In this document: positions 1-10,895 of the stretch, piece after piece
Numbering within the stretch: the first letter of the stretch is position 1
Layout of the letters: every line of letters starts with the position of its first letter
Assembly (NCBI GenBank): GCA_944474755.1
Contig: OX104122.1
Location: 14,456,641 to 14,520,640, forward strand
Origin: Limnoperna fortunei
Lineage: Eukaryota; Mollusca; Bivalvia; Mytilida; Modiolidae
Direction: 5' to 3'
DNA: 64,000 nucleotides
Made by a program: the position numbers and the translations under genes
Notes under the pieces: model-generated
The model's database searches: none
What the model saw: only the letters and a program-made list of their open reading frames with translations
What the model was told of the DNA's origin: nothing

Positions 1-393
1 CATTTGTCAATCAGCGGCATGTGCAAAGGGAAGCGCCATGAATCAAGACAGGCAGATTTAGTTTATACACCAATGTTTACAATCTTCCTAGTAGCATAAC
101 CTCTAAAATGTGTATCAACTTATTTTGTGAAACTTATCAAAAAGCTGTGATGTGAGGATTATTTGGAAAGGACATTCCACCAATAACCAAGGCTAGTGTA
201 TATTTCTGGCTAAGTTGAAATATTCACCAAATAAGGTAAAACACGAAAGGTGAAAGAACAGAAATGTACAAAGACCTTATAACATGCAATATATTAATTA
301 TTAATTATTATTGCATATCAGTAATATCATGTTTGTTTTAATTGGATAAACCAAGATCAGCTGGTATTAATTAATGTGCAGTAATTTGACATA
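1..393. other. No gene seen
   Basis: AT-rich sequence without a convincing open frame, splice pattern or recognisable repeat. Confidence 0.5.
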
Positions 394-451
394 AGGGCAT
401 TATCACGTTGTGATAACGCCCACGGGCGTTATCACGTCGCGGTAATGCCCT
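394..451. repeat. 58-bp near-perfect palindrome
   Basis: The sequence beginning agggcattatcacg is read almost identically on the other strand; the two arms meet at the centre near 423 with only a few mismatches. It could be a short inverted-repeat element or a cruciform-forming site. No transposase or flanking duplication is evident. Confidence 0.7.
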
Positions 452-607
452 CTACAGTAACAAGCAACATCAAACTGTTGAAAACTAACTGTGTATAGCC
501 TAAAAATGCCAAATAATGATATATCATGAAGCCCACATTCAAATCAGCCACAAATACATAATACAGTCTTAACACATGGTTTATTTATTCTTCAATAAAA
601 TAAATAT

Positions 608-761
608 AATAGTTGCTTATATAGCTGCCATTGTCATGATACTTAACAGCACTTGGGACAGTGGTATTGCCTTTAACATTGATTATCAATGTTTCAGGCA
701 ATACCACTCTCCATTGTGCAGTCAAGATATCATGACAATGCCCTCTATATAAGCAACTATT
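608..761. repeat. Fold-back inverted repeat, about 154 bp
   Basis: Left arm aatagttgcttatatag (608-624) pairs with ctatataagcaactatt (745-761). Pairing continues inward through tggtattgcc / ggcaataccac to a centre near 680-690. It looks like a small non-autonomous fold-back or MITE-like element; no clear target duplication was found. Confidence 0.65.
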
Positions 762-773
762 GTATAATTAAAG

Positions 774-1855
774 GATTCGGATTGTTTCTGTAACATTACA
801 ACGGCGCGTTTAATGGCATGCGTTGGATAACATCGATATCATTGTGCAAAACATCACCGATCCATAAAATAATTAGTTTTTGTATAAACAGATACACTAT
901 GAGCCATCATACGCCGTTTAAAGATAGAGGAAAAAAACTATATATTTCATGGGTACATAATTCCATCTCCAATGATGAGACATAATCAAATCTATGAACA
1001 TGATGAATATCAAAAATGCTCCGAAATTTAAAGGAAATTGATTAAACTTTCTTGATTAACAGTCCGAAAAGTAAACCCTCTTTTTCTACAATCAAATTTT
1101 TATACTCTGTAAAAAAATCAGAATTTAAAACAATTAAAGGAATCTTTCATCTATTTAAATAAACAATTCCTCAAAGTTAGATAAAACGATCAAAGCGTTT
1201 TTGAGTTCTAGTCTGAAAAAGAAAATCCCACGAACAAAGTCCCGTAACTCTCTAACGATAAATCAGAATTTACCACACTAAAGGAAGCTCTTATCTATTC
1301 CCAAAACTTGCAAGAAAAGTCATGGACGTGTTTTTGAGTTATAGTCTGAAAACTTAAAAGAAATCACTCATTTTTCAACGAAAAAAGTCCTTTCAATCTA
1401 TAGCGAATAAACAGAAATTTACCAAAAATATCTAGACCATGAGGCTAACATAACCACTCTATGCAGTTTGAATAAAATCTTTGAAGCCATTCTCAAGATA
1501 CAGTCCAAGATGTGGACGACGAACGAGCAGAAGGACGGACGACCGGACACGTGTATGCCATAATGCGGCCGTCAAAAACGGGCTTTTAAAAAGTCAATTG
1601 AAAACTCTACTGTTTCCGCAAAAGTTTTTTCCCACATATACAGCTAATAATGAAAACTACAAAGGGAAGAATTGTACAACATCCAGTGCTATTACATACG
1701 GGACACTTCAACCAGTAAAAAAAGTATTTCCAAACTTTATCACCTGATGTCGTTTACTGCTTCGCACATTTGAAGTTCACAATGCTTCTTAATCGATAAC
1801 GAAACTCGAAAACTAAGCTGTGATTTTTTCAAGTTTTATAATAATCTTGTAAATT
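774..1855. other. 3' flank of B-box gene 1; no gene
   Basis: Non-coding flank shared with 13318-14383. It includes a run of gacggacg-type words near 1517-1555, a signature of a dispersed repeat that recurs at 14036-14070, 21030-21250 and 39680-39710. The short open frame over 1481-1747 has no homologous frame in the duplicate and is not called a gene. Confidence 0.5.
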
Positions 1856-3535
1856 TTATGATGACACACCAAACAATAAAGCATTTGTTTGCTGATTAGC
1901 TACCAGAAGTTTCTTAAGGGTTCTGTTATATTGTATTGCTGTTGGATTATTCAAACCATCTTCCTTGCGCAGAATCTGTCTGTATTGTTGTCCATCGGCT
2001 GACAACAGTACTACACTATTGTAATCATAACTAACAACGTACACGTGTTCGTCATTATCGACCGATAAACCAAACGGATCACGAAGAACAGTCTCATCTT
2101 TAAATGTCCAGATTGTGTTACCTTCCATGTCACAACAGGTGACAGTGTTAGTGTCCCAGTTGGTGTAGTACAGTTTGTCGTTATATGAAGCAATATATGA
2201 CCTGTATGGTAAATCACATCTGACGATGATTGTTGTGTTTTTACCATTGAGATCCGTCATCTCGATTCCATTTCCTGAGGCGCAATACACAAGTGATCCA
2301 TTCACTGATGTTATACCATAACAATGGTTATCTCTGGCAATGAACTTTAATATTTTACGACTGCTGATACCTATTACGGTTATTCCATAAGGCATTTCAA
2401 GACCTTTTGTCACGGCAACGGTATTGTCACTGATAAATGTTACATCAAAGGCAGGATTTTGTAATAGAGCTGTATGTTTACCGCCAGTATCAGTAACAAC
2501 CAAACATTTGCTACTTGAATAATCACAGAAGACCAGCTTACCGTCCGGTGAGATATCACATCCCCATGTACTACCGATGTTAGTAGTAATGGTTTGTGTT
2601 AGTTTAAGTTTGACATCGTAGATAGATGTCGACTTTACACCAACTAACTGAGCTTGTTTATCTTTGTTCTTAACAAGTTTGAGGTCACATGGACTTGTCT
2701 TCGCACGAACGGACCCGAATGTCTTAAATTTATCCGGAATTTTTCTTAAACTTTCATCTACACTGAACTCGAGTGTGATTGTGTCAATATGTCCGTTATC
2801 AATGATTGACTGAAGAAATGTTTCTGCTGCGGAAATCTCAGACGAAACCTGTCGTAATGCAAAGAATGTTTGAAGATCAGAGGCATGATTTATCACATTT
2901 TCCAGTTGTTGTTTTGAGGATGAATTTCTGTCTTTGTTTCCATTCAAAACTGTTAACGCAGTCTCTAACTCTTTTCTGGCATTTTTTTCTATGTCCAAAA
3001 CGTCTCTTCTTACAACGGCCTCGATCTGATCAAGGTGGTCATTTATTTTATGGCGGACTTTGCTAACTTCGGACAGAATCATCTCCTTTTGCTCATTCAA
3101 GATTCTTATTTTGTCTTTAATTTTATCTTCTATATTCAAGATGTTCTCATGGATATCAATCAAAGACTGTTTGACTTCTCGGAAGTCCTCTGATGTCTTC
3201 ACATTCGTTGTTAGTTTACTTAATGGCATTACATCTTCGCATTTGGAATGTTCCTCAATACACTGTAGACAGAGAAGTTTGTCATGAGTTCGGCAAAACA
3301 TCTGATATTTTTCCTCGTGATCGCTACAGTAACCACTAACAGTCGAGATAGATTGAGCTAATGTATGGTAATCCGTGATCGGAATAGTATCGTGGTTTTT
3401 TGTAGATTTCAAAATCCCATGGAACTCTTTACACTCGGCACATAACGCCTGTTCACATTCAAAACACCAGTCAGTGGGCTGTCTATATATATGACGCTCG
3501 TCACATATGGTGCAAACGGTTGACTTTTCAGCCAT
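1856..3535 (-). CDS. B-box / coiled-coil / beta-propeller protein (TRIM-like), copy 1
   Basis: A predicted 559-residue protein. It has two B-box zinc fingers (about residues 8-48 and 70-99, the second C-x2-H-x7-C-x2-H-x4-C-x2-C-x3-H-x2-C), a charged coiled coil (about 110-240) and a C-terminal six-blade-like propeller (about 310-555) with repeated DGK/VNG/DNDGH turns like NHL/TRIM56-type domains. There is no RING finger, so it cannot be assumed to be a ubiquitin ligase; a scaffold or sensor role is inferred. The start chosen is MAEKST, matching the MADKST of both paralogues; an in-frame ATG 21 bases upstream (3556) lies across the putative splice site. On the minus strand ttgattatag precedes the exon edge at 3546, so a 5' UTR intron is likely and the whole CDS is one exon. 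Confidence 0.88.
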   Translation of the reverse strand: MAEKSTVCTICDERHIYRQPTDWCFECEQALCAECKEFHGILKSTKNHDTIPITDYHTLAQSISTVSGYCSDHEEKYQMFCRTHDKLLCLQCIEEHSKCEDVMPLSKLTTNVKTSEDFREVKQSLIDIHENILNIEDKIKDKIRILNEQKEMILSEVSKVRHKINDHLDQIEAVVRRDVLDIEKNARKELETALTVLNGNKDRNSSSKQQLENVINHASDLQTFFALRQVSSEISAAETFLQSIIDNGHIDTITLEFSVDESLRKIPDKFKTFGSVRAKTSPCDLKLVKNKDKQAQLVGVKSTSIYDVKLKLTQTITTNIGSTWGCDISPDGKLVFCDYSSSKCLVVTDTGGKHTALLQNPAFDVTFISDNTVAVTKGLEMPYGITVIGISSRKILKFIARDNHCYGITSVNGSLVYCASGNGIEMTDLNGKNTTIIVRCDLPYRSYIASYNDKLYYTNWDTNTVTCCDMEGNTIWTFKDETVLRDPFGLSVDNDEHVYVVSYDYNSVVLLSADGQQYRQILRKEDGLNNPTAIQYNRTLKKLLVANQQTNALLFGVSS

Positions 3536-3956
3536 ATTTAATGTTCCTATAATCAATTAACAAAATGAATCGTAATTATTATTATAAAGATGTTAGAACA
3601 ATTATTTCAGCTAGCACTATAAAACTCCAACTCGTACTATTTATCTAGAAGAAAGTAAACTTATGTGATCAACTTAATAAAATAGGAAAATCATTTCCAA
3701 CTTGGCGTTAAACAACATACACATGTACATGACTCGTAATGAATAGCAATGTAGTTTATAATTTAGTAAGGGTTTTCGCAGTGTACTCTGGATGCCTCTT
3801 TCAATAAAAACTTGACACCATTATACCCATGTCGGACAAAGGCGTATAATCAAACAAACAAATCAATTCTGTACATACTTAAAACTTTGTTGATTATAAT
3901 CTAAAAGTTAACTTCCGTGTCTGAAGTTTGAGCAATTTTAAGATATTTGTATGATA
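3536..3956. other. 5' flank of B-box gene 1 with old SINE remnant
   Basis: Upstream of the gene on the minus strand. 3771-3871 is a decayed SINE 3' part (gggttttcgcagtgtactc ... caataaaaact) present at the same place in all three blocks, so it predates the duplication. Promoter and first non-coding exon are not identifiable by eye. Confidence 0.5.
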
Positions 3957-4064
3957 AATTATTTTATGTCCTTATTCGACAATCTCAACCGGACATAAAA
4001 TATTTATCAAATAAAAACAAACACTTGTTTAATATAACAACTCGGCTACATGTGCAGGTCATTT
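3951..4064. repeat. Direct repeat, outer copy (B2-like) of the retroelement end
   Basis: About 113 bp nearly identical to 4522-4634. Each copy contains an internal inverted repeat: a tttatgtcc arm, a loop with ttcgacaatctc, and ggacataaaatatttatcaa. It probably marks the 3' terminus of the element. Confidence 0.65.
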
Positions 4065-4302
4065 TTATTTATTAAAGATACAAAAGTTGAACGGCTGACG
4101 GCGTTTTACTAGAAGTCTACAAAAGAAAATATCACTGTTAACAATCCATAAAATCACAAATCACAAACAATTACCGGGGTAGGGGGGGCGGAAAATCATA
4201 TCGAGCTGACCTGCACAAGCTTCGAACAAAAATGATTTTTATTCAAACAAGAGAAACCTTTTCCCGCTAATTAAAGTACGTTTCATTAACATATTCATAA
4301 TA

Positions 4303-4430
4303 GTTTTCCTACCGTAAGGACGGGGGGTTTCTCCTGGTACTCCGGCTTCCTCCCCAAATAAAACTGGACGACATGATATAGCTGAAAAATTGCTGAAAGT
4401 GGCGGTAAGCACCATCAAACAAACAAACAA
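4303..4430 (+). mobile_element. 5'-truncated SINE with 14-bp target duplication
   Basis: Carries only the 3' half of the family (gttttcctaccg to the aaacaaacaaac tail). It is flanked by the direct repeat acatattcataata at 4289-4302 and 4431-4444. It inserted into the retroelement's terminal spacer after that element had landed. Confidence 0.85.
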
Positions 4431-4521
4431 ACATATTCATAATAAGAAATCGTAAACCAATCGCTATAAATAATGATATATTTCTAGCACATAAACAATA
4501 AACACGTGTCTGATTACCTTT

Positions 4522-4634
4522 GATAAATACATTTATGTCCTAATTCGACAATCTCAATCGGACATAAAATATTTATCAAATAAAAACAAACACTTGTTTA
4601 TAGGAACAGCTCGGTTACATGTGCAGCTCATTTC
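4522..4634. repeat. Direct repeat, inner copy (B1-like) of the retroelement end
   Basis: Second copy of the repeat at 3951-4064. The hairpin arms tttgataaata...tttatgtcc and ggacataaaatatttatcaa are best preserved here. It lies just downstream of the recombinase stop codon. Confidence 0.65.
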
Positions 4635-4689
4635 AAAAAACAAAGAAAGGCGCAATGAGAGTTGTAATTTAAATTAATCGAATATATAC

Positions 4690-5489
4690 TTATATTCCCA
4701 AGTTTTTAGACGCGGATAATCTATTATCAATGTTTTCTTTTACGTAACCATCTTTAGCTTTATCTGTTTTCCAATGTCCGTGATTTTTAAAAAGACTATC
4801 ATCAATATGAGAATCTACAGCAGCAGTAGCCCCTTCGGAGCGCAAACTATGTAAACCGAATTGCTTTTTGTCTAATCCGATAGACTCTAAAGCATCTAAA
4901 AGAATTTCTCTGGCTGTAGTATAAGATAAATTTCCATTTTTCAGCTTATACACATTGTTTGATTTACAAAAACAAAGAGGACGAAAAATGAAGTCACTAC
5001 TTGTGGTATCAATATTAGCCAATGAAAGATACAACTGTAACATTTTGACAGGGCATGTTATCTTATCTGTTTTTGAAATGACAATTTCTCTACCCTCTCT
5101 ATAAATATAAGTTTTACTAGATTCAAGAAATATTTTAACGTATGAATCGTAAAAAAGTAATCTGATTCCTTCTGATGTTTGCTAATTCGGCATATATATA
5201 AAAAAAAAACAGCATATCCTAGCAAACACAAGCATGCTACTCGAATGTTCTTAAGTTTAGTAAGATCCAAACCAAATTTATTAACAATTTTGCACAAAAT
5301 GGCAGGTGTTATAGGCTCCTTTTTCACAACATGATGTCCAACAGATCTCAAAGATCCTTCTTTTATTGTAACAACTAAATCCGACTGACAAGGATTCTCA
5401 ACACCTGCCAACTTGTGCGCCCAACTAATGGCGTAAAAAGCTTCATTAATACTACTTGAACTTTTTCCCAAATTGGTCAAATGAATCAA
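4690..5489 (-). pseudogene. Tyrosine recombinase of the DIRS-like element, frameshifted
   Basis: Two frames make one protein. The N-terminal core-binding part (5489-5058, YLIHLTNLG-like upstream through KNIRVACLCLLGYA) is followed after a frameshift near 5150 by the catalytic part. The C-terminal piece shows HSLR, HGHW and a DGYVKE tyrosine motif, that is the H-x-x-R...H-x-x-W...Y signature of lambda-integrase-type recombinases. The first catalytic arginine region (near 5180) is disrupted. The product would insert circular cDNA. The 5' coding part may extend to about 5560, where kwclcnn-like sequence precedes. Exact family (DIRS versus Ngaro) is not settled. Confidence 0.8.
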
Positions 5490-5762
5490 ATAAGCTGAAA
5501 CTGAAATATCTGACGCTGGTAAAGTAACGGGTATATTATTACATAAACACCATTTTTAAAAAGTATTAAATGCATACCTGTACTGCCGTTGCGTATTACT
5601 CGCTATTGAGGCCAGGCAGAAATCGGGCCACTAGATGTTTAATACTGGTGTTTTCCTGACAAAATTGATCCACTTCCGACCATCTACCAGTTTTGAACAC
5701 AGCTGAAAAATGTATTTACATAAAAAATAATAATACAATGACAATTCGAGCTTATATACATC

Positions 5763-5935
5763 CAAACGCATGACCGTGTCTACTACAATATCATAGACTT
5801 TATGATACTATAGGACAATGTCATAAACTTCATCAATAAAATCATACAACACATGACTATGTCAACTACAATATCATACACTTTATGATACTAGGACCAT
5901 GTCATAAACATAACAATAAAATCAAACCACACCAT
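5763..5935. repeat. Two-copy tandem repeat, about 85-90 bp
   Basis: The words actacaatatcata, ctttatgatacta and aatgtcataaac recur at 5785-5830 and 5868-5905. It lies between the RNase H and recombinase regions of the retroelement and looks like later expansion. Confidence 0.6.
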
Positions 5936-6217
5936 GTCTCTGCAGTATCTTAAGATACCAGGACCATGTGTCTTATAGACTAGCTAGTTATAGTCGTACT
6001 GCTAAAACAGTAGAAAATAATTTGTCCATGCCAAAAATGCACTTCGGGCTACTACCCTTAATATAATTTCTATCTGTATCTCTGAATTCTAAAACATCTT
6101 GAACATAATCCTTATAACTTAAATCCTTGTTAAAAATAAAGACCAATATGGAGCTGAAACCCATCTAGGTACGATCAAAGAACCCCTAGCTTCACAATAA
6201 ATTAGATGTTTAATAAC

Positions 6218-7748
6218 TTAAATTACTAAATAAATTGGGGGAACCAACCAATTGTTATCTTCAGACCAATCTTGCGTGAAGGCATCAACAGCATCTGAAG
6301 AAGGATTCCAAAATAAAGAATTAAACTTTTTAACTTTCTTATTTTGATCACTAGCAAATCTGTCGCATGTAAATGGGCCAAATAAATAATTTAAAAAATT
6401 AAAAAACTCGACTGAAATTTGCCAGTCTTCGTGGTCTATCATTTTGCTTATATAATCTGCCTTCGCATTATGAATACGTGGGATCCACTGAATATCAATA
6501 ACTATATTATTATCTTTGCAAATAATATAAATAGAAAACGCTAATTTTTGCAAATTCTTCTTTCATGCTTCCCGCTTGAACAATATGAACACAATTTTGA
6601 TTATCAGTAAACCATTTCAGACTTTTCCCAGTAAGGGAAGAACTGAAGGATTGTAAGCTTAGTTCTATAGCTCTCATTTCTCTCCATGTAGAACTGCAAG
6701 ACTTTTCGATAGGATTCCACATTTTATGGAAAATCTTAGAACCGACTTCTACAGTATAAGCTCCGCAAGCCACATCACTGGCATCTGAATATACTAAAGT
6801 TTGACTAGGACTATAAGGAGAAAAAAATTTTGAATTCATTTTTTCTACGTTATTTTTCCAAAATTCTAATTCTCTTTTGACTTCGTCCGGATATTTAATC
6901 AATAAACTTTTATCCCAGGAAAATCTTTGTTCAATACACATATAGCAGTATCGCGTCATCAATCGAGTTAAATTTCCGAATACAGGTGATAAGGAAATAA
7001 TCTTACCTGTCACCTGGGCCAATAATCTAGCAGAAAAGGCTGGAAATGTATTAATACTGTAAAAGGTCATTGACCCTTCTGTCAGAAATTGAATGCATTT
7101 GAGTTCCACAAGATGCCCCACCATTCTAACTGTTGAGCAGGGCAAAATATTGATTTTTCAACATTAATAAAAAAACCTGCATCTGACAATAACTTTTTCA
7201 CAAAATTTGAAAGCTGTAAACAGAGCTCTGATGATGAAGCCATGCCAAAACTATCATCTAGGTAAAGAACTATATCAATAGCATTTTTTCTCCAATGTTT
7301 GACCATTGTTCTCAAACATTTAGTGAATATATGTGGACTAGAGGATAATCCAAAAACTAGCACCGAAAAGCAATAAAATTTGTCATTCCAACAAAACCCT
7401 TAAAAGGTTCGTTGTTGGGGACAAACGTCAAAATGATGATACCTAGACTTGAGATCGAATTTGAATAAGAACGAGTTTTTATTGAACATTTGAAGAGCAG
7501 TTCTCCAATCTTCAACCCTAAATCTCTGTTTTTTTCACATATTTATTTAAAATAGAAAGATGTAAAATAAGTCGCTTCTTATTGGACTTGTTAATAGCAA
7601 CTGACAAAGGATTAACTACGTAAGTAGTAAATGGTACCTCATAAACGCAACCAGAATCCTCTAAATCTTTTACTTCTTGATTAACAAATTCGGCGTTTGA
7701 CAAAGCAGATTTGTTGTTTTTCAAGAACATGGACGGCGGAGGTGACAA
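6218..7748 (-). pseudogene. Reverse transcriptase - RNase H of the DIRS-like element, broken
   Basis: The frames are spliced here only by similarity. 7748-7518 has the RT entry region (VVNPLSVAINKSNKKRLIL). 7517-7380, in another frame, has FKFDLKSRYHH with a catalytic Asp. 7363-7082 has the YLDD box. 7145-6510 and 6553-6218 have RNase H-like words (YSDAS, EMRAIELSLQSF, WFTDNQN, HNAKADYIS) and the DRFAS...FWNP tail typical of DIRS elements. At least three frame breaks and a stop separate these pieces. It sits between the Gag-like and recombinase regions as expected for the order. Confidence 0.8.
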
Positions 7749-7781
7749 AAAGGGAATAACATATCCATTCTTTATTGTATC

Positions 7782-8696
7782 TTATACAAAATCGTTTGCT
7801 CCAATTTTATCCCAAAAATCATAGTTCTTAGCTAACCTTCCTTTCACACATTTATAATTTTGGGAAAAATCTAATTGTTCGAAATAATGAACCTGAGATA
7901 TACATTCCGTAAACTCATCCGAGTTAATATCAGAATAACAATTCAAATAAGATAAATCAGAATACTTATCATTCAAACAAGCTGGATCACTGTTTTGTGG
8001 AGGTTGTTGGCTGAGTGATTGTCGAAGAAGATCAGCTGGTGGTCTTAAAGTAGAGAGGGCAGTTTCTTCTCCAGTGGCCGTATTGTTTGCATAAATGGCA
8101 GATGTCAAGGCGGCACGGCTCACGTCGTGCGGCGCTGAAACGAAAGAGCTGGCGGACTTCATAACTAGAAATGGCTGGAACGGTAGCAGTAGCCAAAGGT
8201 GTTGAAGAAGGTAAAGCGGGCCTTGCAGTTCTTTATGTCTTTAATTAAACGAAGAGCCCTAGATTCGGCCTGACGAATTCTTTTCTCGTCTTCCTCATTA
8301 TCAGCGATTTCACTTGTTTCAAATTCCTTGACAGTTGCCCATCTATCAGCAATCCTAATGTGCTTGTTACGCTTCTTAATTTTGCTGAGAAGATCATGGG
8401 CCAAACAAGCAAGTGGAGAACTTTTAGAATCCAAATGAATGCAAATCTTATTAGGACCAACATACATTTCCGCATTGAATCTGTATTGAGTACGATTCCC
8501 CTCAGATTTAAATTTGATAGAAGCCTCATCTCTGAACTTCTTAGACAGAACGTCTTGCTCGGTAAGTAAATCTGATTTTAATGAAGCGAGTTTATTGTCA
8601 AAAAAGGTTCTTATTAATTCAAAGTTGTCAAAGAAATCCTGTTGATTTGCACGACTGACCTGTGGTGCAGATACGGGAGGATTAGTAGAACACCAA
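7782..8696 (-). pseudogene. Gag-like ORF of the DIRS-like element, 5'-truncated
   Basis: The frame is open from the insertion junction at about 8696 to 8165. It contains IRIADRW.TV.EFE and EEDEKRIRQAESRA, words seen in Gag-like ORFs of animal DIRS elements. A different frame at 8059-8104 encodes CHLCKQYGHWRRNC, a C-x2-C-x4-H-x4-C zinc knuckle, while the longest open frame there (8162-7782) is the wrong one, so a frameshift lies near 8165. The product would bind element RNA. No initiator region survives. Confidence 0.65.
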
Positions 8697-10276
8697 TCTA
8701 GCAGTATTTCAAGTTATAAAACAATAAATCAATACGTGAAATTGGATGTACCATCGGCACATAGGGGTGTGATAGGTGATCACAGATGATCGAGCATTAA
8801 AACGAATAATAATTATTTATAGATCGATTAATTAATTGAATGGATTTAAGACGTCCTTATGAGTATATTTGCGACATATCCAGGACAAAAACGCGAACAA
8901 AAAACTCAAATCAGGCAATTGAGCAAATGGCAGAAACTTTTGACTGCCACTGTGAAACTATGGAATATTATGTACGGGTGGAAATGTATTTAAGAAGACA
9001 AAATAAAACTACTTAAAGGGTCTTTATCGTGTAAGGTACACGCCGAACATGTCACCTGGCTATGTTTCGCGGCCAGACATTATCTATCTATCTATGGTTA
9101 TCGATTTTATACTAGCATTTTTTCTGGTTTCGAGTTTTCAAAGCTACTCTCATCCCTATCACTTAAAGAAATAAAAATTGTCTCACTGTATTGTTTACTT
9201 CTGTAAATAGAATACCAAACATATTTATTATTACATGAAAATTTGAAGTAGTTTTGCAGTCCAAGGTTTTATTTTATCATGATGTTTCACTTAAATTGAA
9301 TGATTGACATTCTTTTAGCAAAATTCTTTTCATTCATGGTAACCAAGTAAATATACACAATTTTTCTCCATTACTCATCCTTTGCAACGAATGTGAATAC
9401 AAATATGGGCAGCGATAATGATAGACTCGTAATAACAAGAGCTAGTTTTAAGGCTGATTAAAGCTTTTAATATTAACGTAGTTTGATAATAAGATAAATT
9501 TAACATCATAGCGACCGAAAGAAAAAGTAAACTTTCGGCACGAAATATCAATGGATGAAAACTAAAATATTAAACTAATAACATATGTCAATGTCGCGAT
9601 GTTGTTACTTACATACAAATTTTCAAATTATACACATCAAACAGACCTAAACACCAGGAAGAGTTGTAGGACAACTCTGTGCAGCAAATGTTCCATCTGT
9701 TTATAGAGCGGGAATTTTTAAATTTGTGTTAAACTTGTTAAATTTAATCTAAATGATGAAGTGAATCATTTTAAAAAATACTTTGAAAACACTTGTAACA
9801 TTTTCCACCTCTTTATTTAGTAGTTTTAAACTTCTGATATAATATGTTTCGGCAAAAAAGGGGTGGTGGTGGTTTGAATTCCTTTAGCCGGTGCAGGCCT
9901 GCATGCCAAAGTCAGTATGTAATGCTCTGATATTTTTGTTTGTTTTCTGTCTATAAATTTGGGCTAGGGGTGCGGGTTTAAAGGGAGAAATATGTTTAAA
10001 TTTGAGAAAGATTTTTTAAGGAAAATTTTAAAATTATAGTTCTAACTTAACCTAAAATTTCAATTCTGCATTATTACAATCCTCATTTGAAGTAATGCCC
10101 ATATATTTGAAGGGTGTGAAAGACCATTTAAAATCATCTTTAAAATTATTTCGTAATTTTAGTAACTTTGGGCAACTGACTAATAAGTAACAGGAATGCA
10201 AATATGCCAAGTCAACTTCCCTCCAAATGACAAAAAAATGATCTTTTTTTCTTATCTGGTCTGAATAGATTTACTG
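8697..10276. other. Distal flank of block 1; no gene
   Basis: 8697-9080 and 9530-9780 align with blocks 2 and 3; 9081-9529 and 9781-10276 are mostly block-1-specific. No open frame of note. Confidence 0.5.
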
Positions 10277-10445
10277 TTTGTTTGAATTGTGTTTAACGCC
10301 ACTTTCAGCAAATGTTCAGTTATATCATGGCGTCCAGTTTTTATTGGGGTAGGAAGTCGGAGTACCAGGAGAAAAACCCCGACCTTCTGAAGGAAAACTG
10401 GCAATCCTTGTCAAGATTGGAGTCACTGAGGTCCCCTCTTCCTAA
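10277..10445 (-). mobile_element. SINE, 5'-truncated
   Basis: The 3' tail and body (gtttaacgccactttcagc, gcgtccagtttttattgg) read on the minus strand. The tRNA-like head is missing. Confidence 0.8.
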
Positions 10446-10652
10446 TGGTTCATAGTCGCTTCACGTGGCAAAGGCCCGGTTCTGATCAAGTAGTATAAAG
10501 ATTGATTCACAGTTAGTCTAACTAAAAGATTGTCATCAATAAAACTACAATTTTAAGTTGTTTATTAAACACATTACTACAGTATATTGACCTGAAATTA
10601 GAGAGATAAATGCTTTAATGCGTTACCGTATTTATAAAACGGATGTGAGGGA

Positions 10653-10895
10653 CTCGGGTGCCGATTGGTTAAGGTAGTTAGTCACATATTGATCACTGAG
10701 GTTGAGGGTTGGAGTCTCGCTGCAGAAAGGGTGTTCTCGACTGCAGTCTTAACTGACAACGATTGCCAGTTTTCCTAATGAAGGTTGGGGCTTTATTCAT
10801 GTTACTCTGACTTTCTATCCTATAAACACTAGACGCCACAACATAGCTAATAAATTAGTGAACCTGGCGTTAAACACCATGTAAACAAAAAAACA
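10653..10895 (+). mobile_element. SINE, old, shared by the three blocks
   Basis: The tRNA-like head (tgccgattggttaaggtag; degenerate B box) and the 3' domain are both present but diverged. It is orthologous in position to the SINEs at 18739 and 35936, so it was inserted before the block duplication. Confidence 0.75.

Larger units (their letters stand above)
3957..8696 (-). mobile_element. DIRS-order tyrosine-recombinase retrotransposon, broken
   Basis: Reading on the minus strand gives Gag-like sequence with a zinc knuckle, reverse transcriptase, RNase H, then a tyrosine recombinase: the gene order of DIRS/Ngaro/PAT elements, which lack an aspartic protease and DDE integrase. Host flank similarity to blocks 2 and 3 stops at about 3967 and resumes at 8697 (tctagcagtattt), which fixes the inserted or replaced interval; about 360 bp present in block 2 (16536-16898) is missing here. 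The 3' end has a repeat - spacer - repeat arrangement (3951-4064, 4522-4634) like the B1-A2-B2 end of split-direct-repeat elements; the matching 5' A1 is not found, so the 5' end seems truncated. Several frameshifts and stops make it non-autonomous. Confidence 0.8.

Noticed and set aside
3060..3287. Plus-strand frames opposite the B-box genes (also 2806-3066, 15337-15546, 32450-33319)
   Set aside because: Antisense shadows of the conserved coding exon; their similarity to each other simply follows the coding strand.
5575..5703. Exon-like stretch on minus strand with acceptor tacatttttcag and donor gtatgc inside the retroelement
   Set aside because: Frame meets a stop and the segment lies between RNase H and recombinase regions; more likely element sequence than a host exon.
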